Assembly: GCA_017450925.1 (NCBI GenBank)
Contig: JAFSSS010000010.1
Coordinates: 1-35,730 of the forward strand
Direction: 5' to 3'
Source: Ruminococcus sp.
Lineage (GTDB): Bacteria; Bacillota; Clostridia; Oscillospirales; Ruminococcaceae
Length of the DNA stretch: 35,730 nucleotides
Positions 14,463 through 22,034 of this stretch are shown piece by piece; positions within the stretch are counted from its first letter, which is position 1; each line of letters starts with the position of its first letter. The notes under the pieces were generated by a model, which was given only the letters and a program-made list of their open reading frames with translations, was not told the DNA's origin and made no database searches. Both the position numbers and the translations under genes were made by a program.

Positions 14463-15451
14463 TAGGATATGTTAAAATAGGGAATGTGAATATCGAGCGC
14501 ACGGCAGCTCTTGCACCTATGGCATCAGTGGCAGACAGCGCCTACCGCCTTATGTGCAGGGAGTTCGGAGCCGCCTATCTTGTCAGCGAGATGATCTCCG
14601 CCAAGGGCATGGTCTATGGTGACAAAAAGACCCCGGAGCTTTGCGCGATCGACCCGGCGGAGCGCCCTGCCGCTCTCCAGCTTTTCGGCGAGGAGGCCGT
14701 CTATGTGGGCAGGGCAGCCTATATGCTCAATGGGTACGCGCCCGATATCATCGACTTGAACATGGGCTGCCCGGTGCCTAAGATCGTGGGAAACGGCAGC
14801 GGCTCGGCGCTTATGAAGGACATTCCCCGTGCCGCCGATATCGTCCGCGAGACGGTAAAAAATGCCTTGTGTCCCGTCACCGTCAAGATGCGCATCGGCT
14901 GGGATGCGGAGCATATCAATGCGGTGGATTTCGCCAAGGCTATGGAGCAGGCAGGCGCCTCGGCTTTGACCGTTCACGGCAGAACGCGGATGCAGTTCTA
15001 TTCCGGCAAGGCCGACTGGGATGTGATACGGCAGGTCAAGGAGGCCGTCAGCATTCCCGTCATCGGCAACGGAGATGTTTTCAGCGCCAAGCAATGCGAG
15101 GATATGTATAATGCCACCGGCTGCGATCTGGTGATGATCGGACGGGGCAGCAACGGCAGACCATGGGTCTTTCAGCAGGTGCGGCACTACCTTGAAACAG
15201 GCGAGCTGCTGCCGGAGCCGGATGTGCAGCAGCGCATGAAGATCATGCTGAAGCACGCAGCGCTGGCCTGCAAATTCAAGGGCGAGCGGCAGGGCATCAA
15301 GGAGATGCGCCACAATTTCGCTTGGTACATCAAGGGGCTCCACGGTGCGGCAAAGCTGCGTGCCCGCTCCGGTGAGCTGAATACGCTCGACGATCTCCGC
15401 TTAGCCGCAGAGGAGATCATCGCTGCCAACAGGGGTGAGGAAAATGGGTAA
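14459..15451 (+). CDS. dusB: tRNA-dihydrouridine synthase
   Basis: 330-aa FMN-dependent tRNA-dihydrouridine synthase, reducing specific uridines of the tRNA D-arm with NADPH. Order: TIM barrel (1 to about 240) with ALAPMASVADSAYR, the catalytic Cys in LNMGCPVPK, the TVHGRTRMQFYSGKADW block, VIGNGDVFS and MIGRGSNGRPW (FMN-phosphate binding), then the helical C-terminal domain. The length and start (KIGNVNIERTAALAPM) are as usual for DusB. The ATG overlaps the preceding stop (ATGA), and the gene overlaps rsmI by 8 nt. Confidence 0.93.
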   Translation: MIGYVKIGNVNIERTAALAPMASVADSAYRLMCREFGAAYLVSEMISAKGMVYGDKKTPELCAIDPAERPAALQLFGEEAVYVGRAAYMLNGYAPDIIDLNMGCPVPKIVGNGSGSALMKDIPRAADIVRETVKNALCPVTVKMRIGWDAEHINAVDFAKAMEQAGASALTVHGRTRMQFYSGKADWDVIRQVKEAVSIPVIGNGDVFSAKQCEDMYNATGCDLVMIGRGSNGRPWVFQQVRHYLETGELLPEPDVQQRMKIMLKHAALACKFKGERQGIKEMRHNFAWYIKGLHGAAKLRARSGELNTLDDLRLAAEEIIAANRGEENG

Positions 15452-16274
15452 GCTGTATATCGTCGGAACGCCCATAGGCAATTTGGGCGACATGACCTAC
15501 CGTGCGGTGGAAACGCTGAAAAGCGTGGACTTTATCTGCGCCGAGGACACTCGCGTCACCACAAAGCTTATGAATCATTTTGAGATAAAAAAGCCCCTCG
15601 TGAGCTATTACGAGCATAACGCAAAGCAGGCCGGCGAGGTCGTCTGCCGCCGTATTTTAGCAGGGGAGACCGCCGCGATAGTCACCGACGCGGGGATGCC
15701 CTGCATCTCCGACCCCGGCGAGGAGCTGGTGAAGCTGTGCGCCGAAAAGGGCATCCCCGTGGAGGTCGTCCCGGGGCCTACGGCGGCAATGTCCGCAGTG
15801 GCAATAAGCGGGCTGGACACCTCGCGTTTTCAGTTCGAGGGCTTTCTTCCCGTGCCGAAAAAGCAGCGTCACGAGCGGCTTGCCAAGGCCAAGGACAGCA
15901 CCGCCACTCTTATCTTCTATGAGGCTCCCCACAAGCTGCTGAACACCCTTGAGGATATGCTGGATTTCTTCGGCGACAGGCACATTTCACTCTGCCGTGA
16001 GCTGACGAAGCTCCACGAGGAGGTCATCCGAACCACCCTTTCCGAGGCTGTGACATACTACCGCATGAACGCTCCGAAGGGAGAGTTCGTGCTGGTGATA
16101 GAGGGCGCCTCCGATGCAGGCCAGCCCGAGACGATCGAGGATGCCTTCGCACAGGTGAAGGCCCTTGTCGATAAGGGTATGCGGGGTGCTGATGCCTGCA
16201 GGCAGATAGCAGCCTCCACCGGCTTTTCAAAGGGCGAGCTTTATAATATGCTTATCAGCAAAAATACCATATAA
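15444..16274 (+). CDS. rsmI: 16S rRNA (cytidine1402-2'-O)-methyltransferase
   Basis: 276-aa SAM-dependent methyltransferase of the tetrapyrrole-methylase fold that methylates the 2'-OH of C1402 of 16S rRNA. Visible: LYIVGTPIGNLGDMTYRA at the N-terminus, CAEDTRVT, VTDAGMPCISDPG, VVPGPTAAMSA and FEGFLPVPKKQR, all family signatures. I use the ATG at 15444, 6 nt after AGGGGTG, instead of the GTG at 15435. The last codons and the stop (AAT ACC ATA TAA) lie inside the first palindrome of the 54-bp element at 16261-16314, so the protein's C-terminus is partly written by that element. Confidence 0.93.
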   Translation: MGKLYIVGTPIGNLGDMTYRAVETLKSVDFICAEDTRVTTKLMNHFEIKKPLVSYYEHNAKQAGEVVCRRILAGETAAIVTDAGMPCISDPGEELVKLCAEKGIPVEVVPGPTAAMSAVAISGLDTSRFQFEGFLPVPKKQRHERLAKAKDSTATLIFYEAPHKLLNTLEDMLDFFGDRHISLCRELTKLHEEVIRTTLSEAVTYYRMNAPKGEFVLVIEGASDAGQPETIEDAFAQVKALVDKGMRGADACRQIAASTGFSKGELYNMLISKNTI

Positions 16275-16314
16275 GGTATTTTATCAAAATAATAAATACC
16301 GTCTATGGTATTTT
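16261..16314. repeat. 54-bp twin-palindrome element, copy A (rsmI/rimI)
   Basis: Two palindromes: A1, AAAATACC-ATATAA-GGTATTTT (16261-16282), and A2, AAATACC-GTCTAT-GGTATTT (16294-16313). Their centres are 32 bp apart. A1 contains the rsmI stop codon; A2 ends 15 nt before the rimI start. Copies B (17485-17538) and C (18639-18692) have the same length and spacing but different 10-bp spacers. Confidence 0.8.
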
Positions 16315-16328
16315 ACACGGTGATATAT

Positions 16329-16769
16329 ATGTATGATATCAGAGATATGACGATCGACGACTGCGAGGCAGTTGCGGAAATAGACCGCAGCACCTTTTCA
16401 ACACCCTACTCTGTTGAGGGCTATCGGAAGGAATGCGAGGATCCGAAGGCTGTGACGCTGGTGGTGCTGTCAGAGGGGCAGATCATCGGCTACGCCAACC
16501 TTTGGAACATCGATGGCGATGTTACGCTCAACAATATAGCTGTCGCGCCCGGACATCGCTCAAAGGGTGCAGGTGCGCAGCTTATGGAGGCAATACTCCG
16601 CCGCTTCTCCGACTGCGGCTTTATCACGCTTGAGGTCAGAAGCTCCAACGAGCGGGCGATCGCCTTTTACAGAAGGTACGGTTTTGTGCAGGTCGGCCTG
16701 CGGCGGGATTTCTACGAAAAGCCCACCGAGGATGCCGTCCTTATGACGCGGCTGATGAACGGAGAGTGA
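16329..16769 (+). CDS. rimI: Ribosomal-protein-alanine N-acetyltransferase (GNAT)
   Basis: 146-aa GNAT acetyltransferase expected to acetylate the N-terminal Ala of ribosomal protein S18 with acetyl-CoA. The acetyl-CoA loop is RSKGAGAQL (about residues 78-86), preceded by NNIAVAPGH; the late motif LEVRSSNERAIAFYRRYGF is characteristic of RimI. I start at the ATG at 16329 because the in-frame upstream ATG (16305) is part of the A2 palindrome (ATGGTATTT), just as a spurious start precedes tsaD. The ribosome binding site (GGTGAT) is weak. The stop is 3 nt before the next gene. Confidence 0.88.
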   Translation: MYDIRDMTIDDCEAVAEIDRSTFSTPYSVEGYRKECEDPKAVTLVVLSEGQIIGYANLWNIDGDVTLNNIAVAPGHRSKGAGAQLMEAILRRFSDCGFITLEVRSSNERAIAFYRRYGFVQVGLRRDFYEKPTEDAVLMTRLMNGE

Positions 16770-16772
16770 GCA

Positions 16773-17486
16773 ATGCAGTACGATGATCTTACAGTTGAAA
16801 GGCTGCACGACGGCATCGAGATAGTGATCTCCACCGAGCATCGCTTCGGTACAGATGCCTTCCTGCTGGCGGATTTTGCCGCCCCGCGGCATAAGGATAC
16901 GGTCTGCGATCTCTGCACCGGCAGCGGCATAATCGCACTGCTGATGTATCAGAATTTTAAACCGAAGCACATAGATGCCGTCGAGATACAGCCGAAGGCT
17001 CACGAGCAGCTCAAGCTGTCCCTCCGGCGCTCCGAGATCACCGATATAACCCCGATCTTAGGCGATCTGAAGGACTACCGCCCCGAGAAGCCCATAGACG
17101 TTATCACCTGCAATCCGCCCTATAAGATAAGCGGAACAGGTGCAAAAAATGAAAGCGATGCCGTCACTATCGCAAGGCACGAGACCCTCTGTACGATCGA
17201 GGATGTCTGCGCCGCTGCGAAACGCGCTCTGCGCTTCGGCGGAAGGCTTTGCATCTGCAACAGACCCGAGCGCCTCTGCGATATTATGGTGGCGATGCGC
17301 TCAAACGGCATCGAGCCAAAGCGTGTGCGCTTTGTCAGCAAGACCCCCGAGACTGCTCCGTGGCTTGTGCTTGCAGAAGGCCGCAAGGGCGGAAATCCGT
17401 TCCTTACCGTTGAGCCGCAGTTATATACTGCCTCCCCCGACGGCGGGTTTTCCGATGAACTGAAAAAAATATACAGGCAGATATAA
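16773..17486 (+). CDS. tRNA1(Val) (adenine37-N6)-methyltransferase-like
   Basis: 237-aa SAM-dependent methyltransferase of the TrmN6/YfiC family. Order: VERLHDGIEIVIS and FGTDAFLLADFA at the N-terminus, SAM-binding DLCTGSGIIALLM (about 47-59), the acidic strand AVEIQPKAHEQL, and the catalytic TCNPPYKISG (about 111-120), the NPPY motif of N6-adenine methylases. Specificity for A37 of tRNA-Val is inferred from family. It follows rimI by 3 nt. The stop codon (17484-17486) runs into copy B of the 54-bp element. Finding this gene between rimI and tsaD is not the usual order for the t6A cluster. Confidence 0.85.
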   Translation: MQYDDLTVERLHDGIEIVISTEHRFGTDAFLLADFAAPRHKDTVCDLCTGSGIIALLMYQNFKPKHIDAVEIQPKAHEQLKLSLRRSEITDITPILGDLKDYRPEKPIDVITCNPPYKISGTGAKNESDAVTIARHETLCTIEDVCAAAKRALRFGGRLCICNRPERLCDIMVAMRSNGIEPKRVRFVSKTPETAPWLVLAEGRKGGNPFLTVEPQLYTASPDGGFSDELKKIYRQI

Positions 17487-17538
17487 AATACCATATACGG
17501 TATTTTATATGTATGCAAAATACCGTATATGGTATTTA
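17485..17538. repeat. 54-bp twin-palindrome element, copy B (trmN6-like/tsaD)
   Basis: B1 (17485-17506, AAAATACC-ATATAC-GGTATTTT) extends to perfect 12-bp arms at 17481-17492 and 17499-17510. B2 (17518-17537, AAATACC-GTATAT-GGTATTT) is the reverse complement of B1, so the whole element is also one large inverted repeat with a 10-bp spacer. Centres are 32 bp apart. It ends 15 nt before the tsaD ATG. Confidence 0.82.
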
Positions 17539-17552
17539 AAAAGAGAGGATAT

Positions 17553-18569
17553 ATGAAGATACTTGCTATTGAGTCCTCCTGCGACGAGACCGCTTGCGCT
17601 GTCGTCGAGGACGGTGTGAATGTTTTATCGAATATTGTGGCCACCCAGATCGCCGAGCATAGGCTTTACGGCGGCGTAGTGCCGGAAATAGCTTCCCGCA
17701 GGCACGCCGAAAGCATCTATCAAGTGGTCAGCTCGGCTCTTGACGAGGCCGGCTGCACCCTTGCGGATGTGGATGCTGTTGCCGTGACCTATGCTCCGGG
17801 GCTGATAGGCGCCCTGCTCGTGGGCATCAGCTTTGCAAAGGGACTGGCTCTTTCCGCTGGGAAGCCGCTGGTGCCTGTGCATCATATCGCCGGACATATC
17901 GCGGCGAATTATATCTCACATCCCGAGCTGAAGCCGCCCTATCTCTGTCTGGTCGTCAGCGGCGGACACTCTCACATCGTCGAGGTGCTTGACTATACCC
18001 GCTACCGCATGGTGGGACGTACTCACGACGACGCAGCAGGGGAGTGCTTCGACAAGGTCGCCCGCACCTTGGGATACGAATATCCCGGCGGAAAATTCAT
18101 CGACGAGGCCGCGAAAAAGGGCAACGCTGATGCGTATAAATTTCCTCACCCAAAGGTGGAGGGCTGCGAGTACGATTTCTCCTTTTCCGGCCTGAAAACT
18201 GCCGTGATAAATCTTGTTCACAACGCCGTGCAGAAGGGTCAAACTATTTGCGCAGAGGACGCAGCTGCGTCGTTTCAGCGTACTGTTTGCGAGATCCTCG
18301 TCGGCAGGACGGTCAAGGCCGCAAGGGATCTCGGCTATAAAACTATCGGTCTTGCAGGAGGCGTTTCGGCAAATTCCGGCGTGAGGAATGCACTGCAGAA
18401 GGCCTGCGATGACAACGGCTGGAGGCTTTATATGCCCGAGCTTAAATACTGCGGAGACAACGCCGCAATGATCGGCTGCCAAGGCTATTTTGACTACCTT
18501 GCAGGCAAGCGCGCCGACCAGTCACTCAACGGTATCGCGACCCTTTCCCTCGAAAAAATATCAGAGTGA
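17553..18569 (+). CDS. tsaD: tRNA N6-adenosine threonylcarbamoyltransferase
   Basis: 338-aa Kae1/Qri7/YgjD-type enzyme that transfers the threonylcarbamoyl group to A37 of ANN-decoding tRNAs (t6A), working with TsaB and TsaE. Signatures: MKILAIESSCDETA at the N-terminus, the metal-binding VHHIAGH (His pair near residue 111), VVSGGHSHIVE, the GGKFIDEAAKKG block, and AGGVSANSGVRNAL. I use the ATG at 17553 with GAGAGGAT just upstream; the upstream in-frame MVFKKRGY extension comes from palindrome B2. No tsaB or tsaE is seen in this window. Copies B and C of the twin palindrome flank the gene. Confidence 0.94.
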   Translation: MKILAIESSCDETACAVVEDGVNVLSNIVATQIAEHRLYGGVVPEIASRRHAESIYQVVSSALDEAGCTLADVDAVAVTYAPGLIGALLVGISFAKGLALSAGKPLVPVHHIAGHIAANYISHPELKPPYLCLVVSGGHSHIVEVLDYTRYRMVGRTHDDAAGECFDKVARTLGYEYPGGKFIDEAAKKGNADAYKFPHPKVEGCEYDFSFSGLKTAVINLVHNAVQKGQTICAEDAAASFQRTVCEILVGRTVKAARDLGYKTIGLAGGVSANSGVRNALQKACDDNGWRLYMPELKYCGDNAAMIGCQGYFDYLAGKRADQSLNGIATLSLEKISE

Positions 18570-18638
18570 TATCCAAATGTGTGTGCTGGCCGCGTACACA
18601 TTCTGTTCTTCGGGATGATACATATACTGCGGCGACGC

Positions 18639-18692
18639 AAAATACTACATAAGGTATTTTGCCAATTTAATAAATACCATATACGGTATTTT
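18639..18692. repeat. 54-bp twin-palindrome element, copy C (tsaD/polA)
   Basis: C1 (18639-18660, AAAATACT-ACATAA-GGTATTTT, one T/G mismatch in the arms) and C2 (18672-18691, AAATACC-ATATAC-GGTATTT), again with centres 32 bp apart. C2 ends immediately before the polA ribosome binding site GGAGGTG (18693-18699). The rest of the 136-nt gap (18570-18638) shows no feature. Confidence 0.8.
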
Positions 18693-18705
18693 GGAGGTGC
18701 TTGTA

Positions 18706-21249
18706 TTGAGATTACTTGCTATTGACGGCAACAGCATAATGAACCGTGCTTTTTACGGGATAAAGGTACTCACAAATTCAAAGGGGATACCCACAAATGC
18801 AGTTACCGGCTTCATGAATATTTATATGAAGGAGCTTTCCGAGGTAGCCCCCGACTGTGTCGCGGTGGCATTTGATCTGCGCGCTCCCACATTCCGTCAT
18901 AAGGCCAGTGCTGCCTATAAGGCCAACCGCAAGGGTATGCCCGAGGAGCTGGCACAGCAGATGCCGATCATCAAAAAGCTGCTCGGATATCTCGGCGTGA
19001 GGATAGTTGAGTGCGAGGGCTTTGAGGCCGATGACATTCTCGGAACCCTTTCAAAGGCCGCCTCCGACAGCGGCTGTGAGTGCTTTATCCTCACCGGCGA
19101 CCGTGACAGCTTTCAGCTTGTCTCCGACCGCGTGACCGTGCGTCTTGCGGGCACAAAGGAGACCAAGGTCTATACTCCCGCCCGCATCATGGAGGAATAC
19201 GGCGTTTCACCCCGGCAGATGATCGAGGTCAAGGCTCTTATGGGCGACACCTCGGACAACATTTCCGGCGTAAAGGGGATAGGCGAGAAAACCGCGCTCT
19301 CGCTTATACAGCAATGCGGCTCTGTTGATGAACTGTACAAAAAACTGGACGACATTTCTCTTGCGCCCTCTGTAAGGAAAAAGCTTTTCGAGGGTCATCA
19401 AGATGCTCTTGACAGCCGCTTTCTTGCCGAGATCTGCCTTACCGCTCCTATCGACACCGACATCAGCAGCTACGCTCCCGCCGAGCCGGATGCCGCAGCT
19501 GCAAAGGCACTGCTGGTCGAGCTGGAAATGCTCCGCCTGCTTGAGCGCTTGAAGCTCGGAGATGCCCCGGATGCGCCCTCTGCACCTGCCGAAAAGGCCA
19601 ATACCGCAAACCTGCCGAGCTTTCGCACCGCCCCGCTTGATGCCGATGCTCTTGCCAAGCTTGCCGCCGAGCCCAGCTGCTTTATATACGACGGCGCAGT
19701 GCTTTCCGTTGCCTGCGGAGATACTCTTTACCGTACTGATGATCTGAATATTGCTGTTTCATATTTTGATACAGACGGGGAGAAGCAGAGCTTCGAGGCT
19801 AAGGCGGCTCACAAGGCGGCTATGACTGCCGGCAAGCAGCTGCGCGGACTTGTCTTTGCCTGCGACCTTGCCGGCTATCTTCTGAATTCACAGGCGGGCG
19901 AATATACCCCCGAAAGCCTTGCGCTGACCTATCACGTCGCCTACCGCTCCGACATGGGCGAATATGCCGATATTGCCACACTTCCCGCTCTCTGCGTATG
20001 CCTGCGCTCACTTCTTGAGGGCGCGGATATGATGAAGCTTTTCAACGATATCGAGCTTCCGCTCTGCGAGGTGTTGGCTTCAATGGAGGTCTGCGGCGTC
20101 AAAGCCGATGCCGACGGCATCCGCGAGTTCGGAAAAGGCCTCGAGGGCGATATCTCCGAGCTTAGCAGGCGTATATACGAATACGCAGGCAGGGAGTTTA
20201 ATATTCTTTCACCCAAACAGCTCGGCACCGTCCTCTTCGAGGAGCTTGATCTCCCCGGCAAAAAGAAGACCAAGACCGGCTACTCCACCAATGCCGAGGT
20301 GCTGGAGGGCATTATCGACCGCCACCCGATCGTCCCGCTTATTTTGGAGTACCGCACCCTCACAAAGCTCCAATCCACATATGTCGAGGGGCTCCTCCGG
20401 GAGATAAGGGAGGACGGCCGCGTCCACAGCGTTTTCAAGCAGACCGAGACCCGCACGGGACGTATCTCCTCCGCCGAGCCGAATATGCAGAACATCCCCG
20501 TCCGCAAGGAGCTGGGACGGAATATGCGCAAGTTCTTCGTGGCAGAGGAGGGCTGTACCCTCGTGGATGCCGACTACAGCCAGATCGAGCTTCGCGTACT
20601 TGCCTCCGTGTGCGGCGACGAGAATATGCAGGCCGCCTTCAAGGAGGGCCGTGATATCCACCGCTCAACGGCCGCACAGGTCTTTGACCTCCCGGAGGAT
20701 TTCGTCACCCCCGAGATGCGCTCCGCCGCTAAGGCCGTAAACTTCGGCATAATCTACGGCATCGGTGCCTTCTCTCTTTCCAAGGATATCGGCGTTTCAG
20801 TCAACGAAGCGAAAAAGTATATACAGAATTATCTCGACAATTTCCCAAAAGTGTCCGAATTTATGGACAGAACTGTAGAGAGCGGCATTAGGAACGGCTA
20901 TGTTACCACTATCTTCGGAAGAAGAAGACTTATCCCCGAGCTTGCCTCAAAAAACAAGCAGATACAGGCCTTCGGCAAGCGTGCCGCAATGAATGCTCCC
21001 ATACAAGGTGCCGCCGCCGATATAATCAAGCTGGCTATGGTGGCGGTCTATCGCCGTCTGAAGGCCGAGCTTCCCGAGGCCAGACTTATCCTTCAAGTCC
21101 ATGACGAGCTTATCATCGAGTGCCCCGAAAAGCAGGCAGAGCAGGTCTCCGCTTTGCTCAAGGAGGAAATGGAAAACGCCGTACACCTCGCCGTCCCCAT
21201 GACGGCAGATGTCCACAGCGGAAAAAGCTGGTTCATTGCCAAGGGCTGA
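18706..21249 (+). CDS. polA: DNA polymerase I
   Basis: 847-aa family A DNA polymerase for Okazaki-fragment processing and repair. Order: 5'-3' exonuclease/flap domain (about 1-285; LLAIDGNSIMNRAF, FEADDILGTL, GDRDSFQLV, GDTSDNISGVKGIGEKTA), a Pro/Ala linker, a degenerate 3'-5' exonuclease-like domain (about 300-460) in which I see no DxE proofreading motif, and the polymerase domain with motif A VDADYSQIELRVL (about 620-632), motif B AAKAVNFGIIYG and motif C QVHDELIIE (H799-D800-E801). The TTG start at 18706 is set by GGAGGTG 6 nt upstream and by the canonical MRLLAIDGNS N-terminus. Loss of proofreading is common in Firmicutes PolA. Confidence 0.95.
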   Translation: MRLLAIDGNSIMNRAFYGIKVLTNSKGIPTNAVTGFMNIYMKELSEVAPDCVAVAFDLRAPTFRHKASAAYKANRKGMPEELAQQMPIIKKLLGYLGVRIVECEGFEADDILGTLSKAASDSGCECFILTGDRDSFQLVSDRVTVRLAGTKETKVYTPARIMEEYGVSPRQMIEVKALMGDTSDNISGVKGIGEKTALSLIQQCGSVDELYKKLDDISLAPSVRKKLFEGHQDALDSRFLAEICLTAPIDTDISSYAPAEPDAAAAKALLVELEMLRLLERLKLGDAPDAPSAPAEKANTANLPSFRTAPLDADALAKLAAEPSCFIYDGAVLSVACGDTLYRTDDLNIAVSYFDTDGEKQSFEAKAAHKAAMTAGKQLRGLVFACDLAGYLLNSQAGEYTPESLALTYHVAYRSDMGEYADIATLPALCVCLRSLLEGADMMKLFNDIELPLCEVLASMEVCGVKADADGIREFGKGLEGDISELSRRIYEYAGREFNILSPKQLGTVLFEELDLPGKKKTKTGYSTNAEVLEGIIDRHPIVPLILEYRTLTKLQSTYVEGLLREIREDGRVHSVFKQTETRTGRISSAEPNMQNIPVRKELGRNMRKFFVAEEGCTLVDADYSQIELRVLASVCGDENMQAAFKEGRDIHRSTAAQVFDLPEDFVTPEMRSAAKAVNFGIIYGIGAFSLSKDIGVSVNEAKKYIQNYLDNFPKVSEFMDRTVESGIRNGYVTTIFGRRRLIPELASKNKQIQAFGKRAAMNAPIQGAAADIIKLAMVAVYRRLKAELPEARLILQVHDELIIECPEKQAEQVSALLKEEMENAVHLAVPMTADVHSGKSWFIAKG

Positions 21250-21278
21250 CCCGATCTTATTTAGGCAGGTGAATGATT

Positions 21279-21980
21279 ATGCCTTTTGTTGAATTTAAAA
21301 ATGTGTATAAACGCTATAAAATGGGCGAGATCACCATAAGCGCCAGCGACGGTGTCACCTTCGGCATCGAAAAGGGCGAGTTCGTGGTCATCGTCGGAGC
21401 CTCCGGCGCCGGAAAGACTACTATCCTCAATATGCTCGGCGGAATGGATACCTGCGACGAGGGCGAGATCATTGTGGACGGCAAAAACATCGCCGCCTTT
21501 TCCCGCCGGGAGCTGACCGCCTATCGCCGCTATGATATCGGCTTTGTGTTCCAGTTCTATAACCTTGTGGGAAATCTTACCGCCAAAGAGAATGTTGAGC
21601 TGGCAGTCCAGATTACCAAGGATGCCGCCGACCCGCTGACAGTGCTTTCAGAGGTCGGCCTTGCGGACAGGACGAACAATTTCCCCTCGCAGCTTTCCGG
21701 CGGCGAACAGCAGAGAGTCTCTATCGCAAGAGCCCTTGCCAAAAATCCCAAGCTCCTGCTCTGCGACGAGCCTACCGGCGCACTTGATTACAATACCGGC
21801 AAGACTATCCTCAAGCTCCTGCAGGATACCTGCCGCCGCACCGGCATGACCGTCATCGTCATCACCCATAACTCCGCTATCGCTCCCATGGCTGACCGCA
21901 TCATCCGCATCAAAAACAGCCGCGTTGACAGCATCACCCTCAACCCCGAGCCCGCCGATGTTTCAACTATCGAGTGGTAG
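21279..21980 (+). CDS. ABC transporter ATP-binding protein, MacB/LolD type
   Basis: 233-aa ATPase subunit. Walker A is GASGAGKTT (40-48), the Q-loop lies in [13 protein letters not shown], the signature is [15 protein letters not shown], Walker B is [12 protein letters not shown] and the H-loop is VITHN. The sequence belongs with the MacB/LolD/FtsE-like group, whose permeases are FtsX-fold proteins, but no permease gene is adjacent: the next gene is a K+ channel. The ATG at 21279 fits AGGTGA 6 nt upstream better than the ATG at 21273. It starts 29 nt after polA. Possibly an orphan ATPase serving a permease encoded elsewhere. Confidence 0.9.
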   Translation: MPFVEFKNVYKRYKMGEITISASDGVTFGIEKGEFVVIVGASGAGKTTILNMLGGMDTCDEGEIIVDGKNIAAFSRRELTAYRRYDIGFVFQFYNLVGNLTAKENVELAVQITKDAADPLTVLSEVGLADRTNNFPSQLSGGEQQRVSIARALAKNPKLLLCDEPTGALDYNTGKTILKLLQDTCRRTGMTVIVITHNSAIAPMADRIIRIKNSRVDSITLNPEPADVSTIEW

Positions 21981-22034
21981 AGCCGCGGAGCATAAGTCAC
22001 ATTTCACACATAGGAAGGGCGTGAAGTTAAAAAA

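Noticed and set aside
14525-15343. Open frame of 272 codons on the minus strand
   Set aside because: Antisense to dusB, which has all its family signatures.
16261-18692. Reading the twin palindromes as a CRISPR array
   Set aside because: Only two units per locus, separated by about 10 bp, with genes between loci; no spacer-sized unique sequence and no cas genes.
16261-18692. Reading the twin palindromes as intrinsic terminators
   Set aside because: The stems are AT-rich with T-runs inside the arms and no GC-rich stem; two adjacent copies before essential downstream genes would be unusual.
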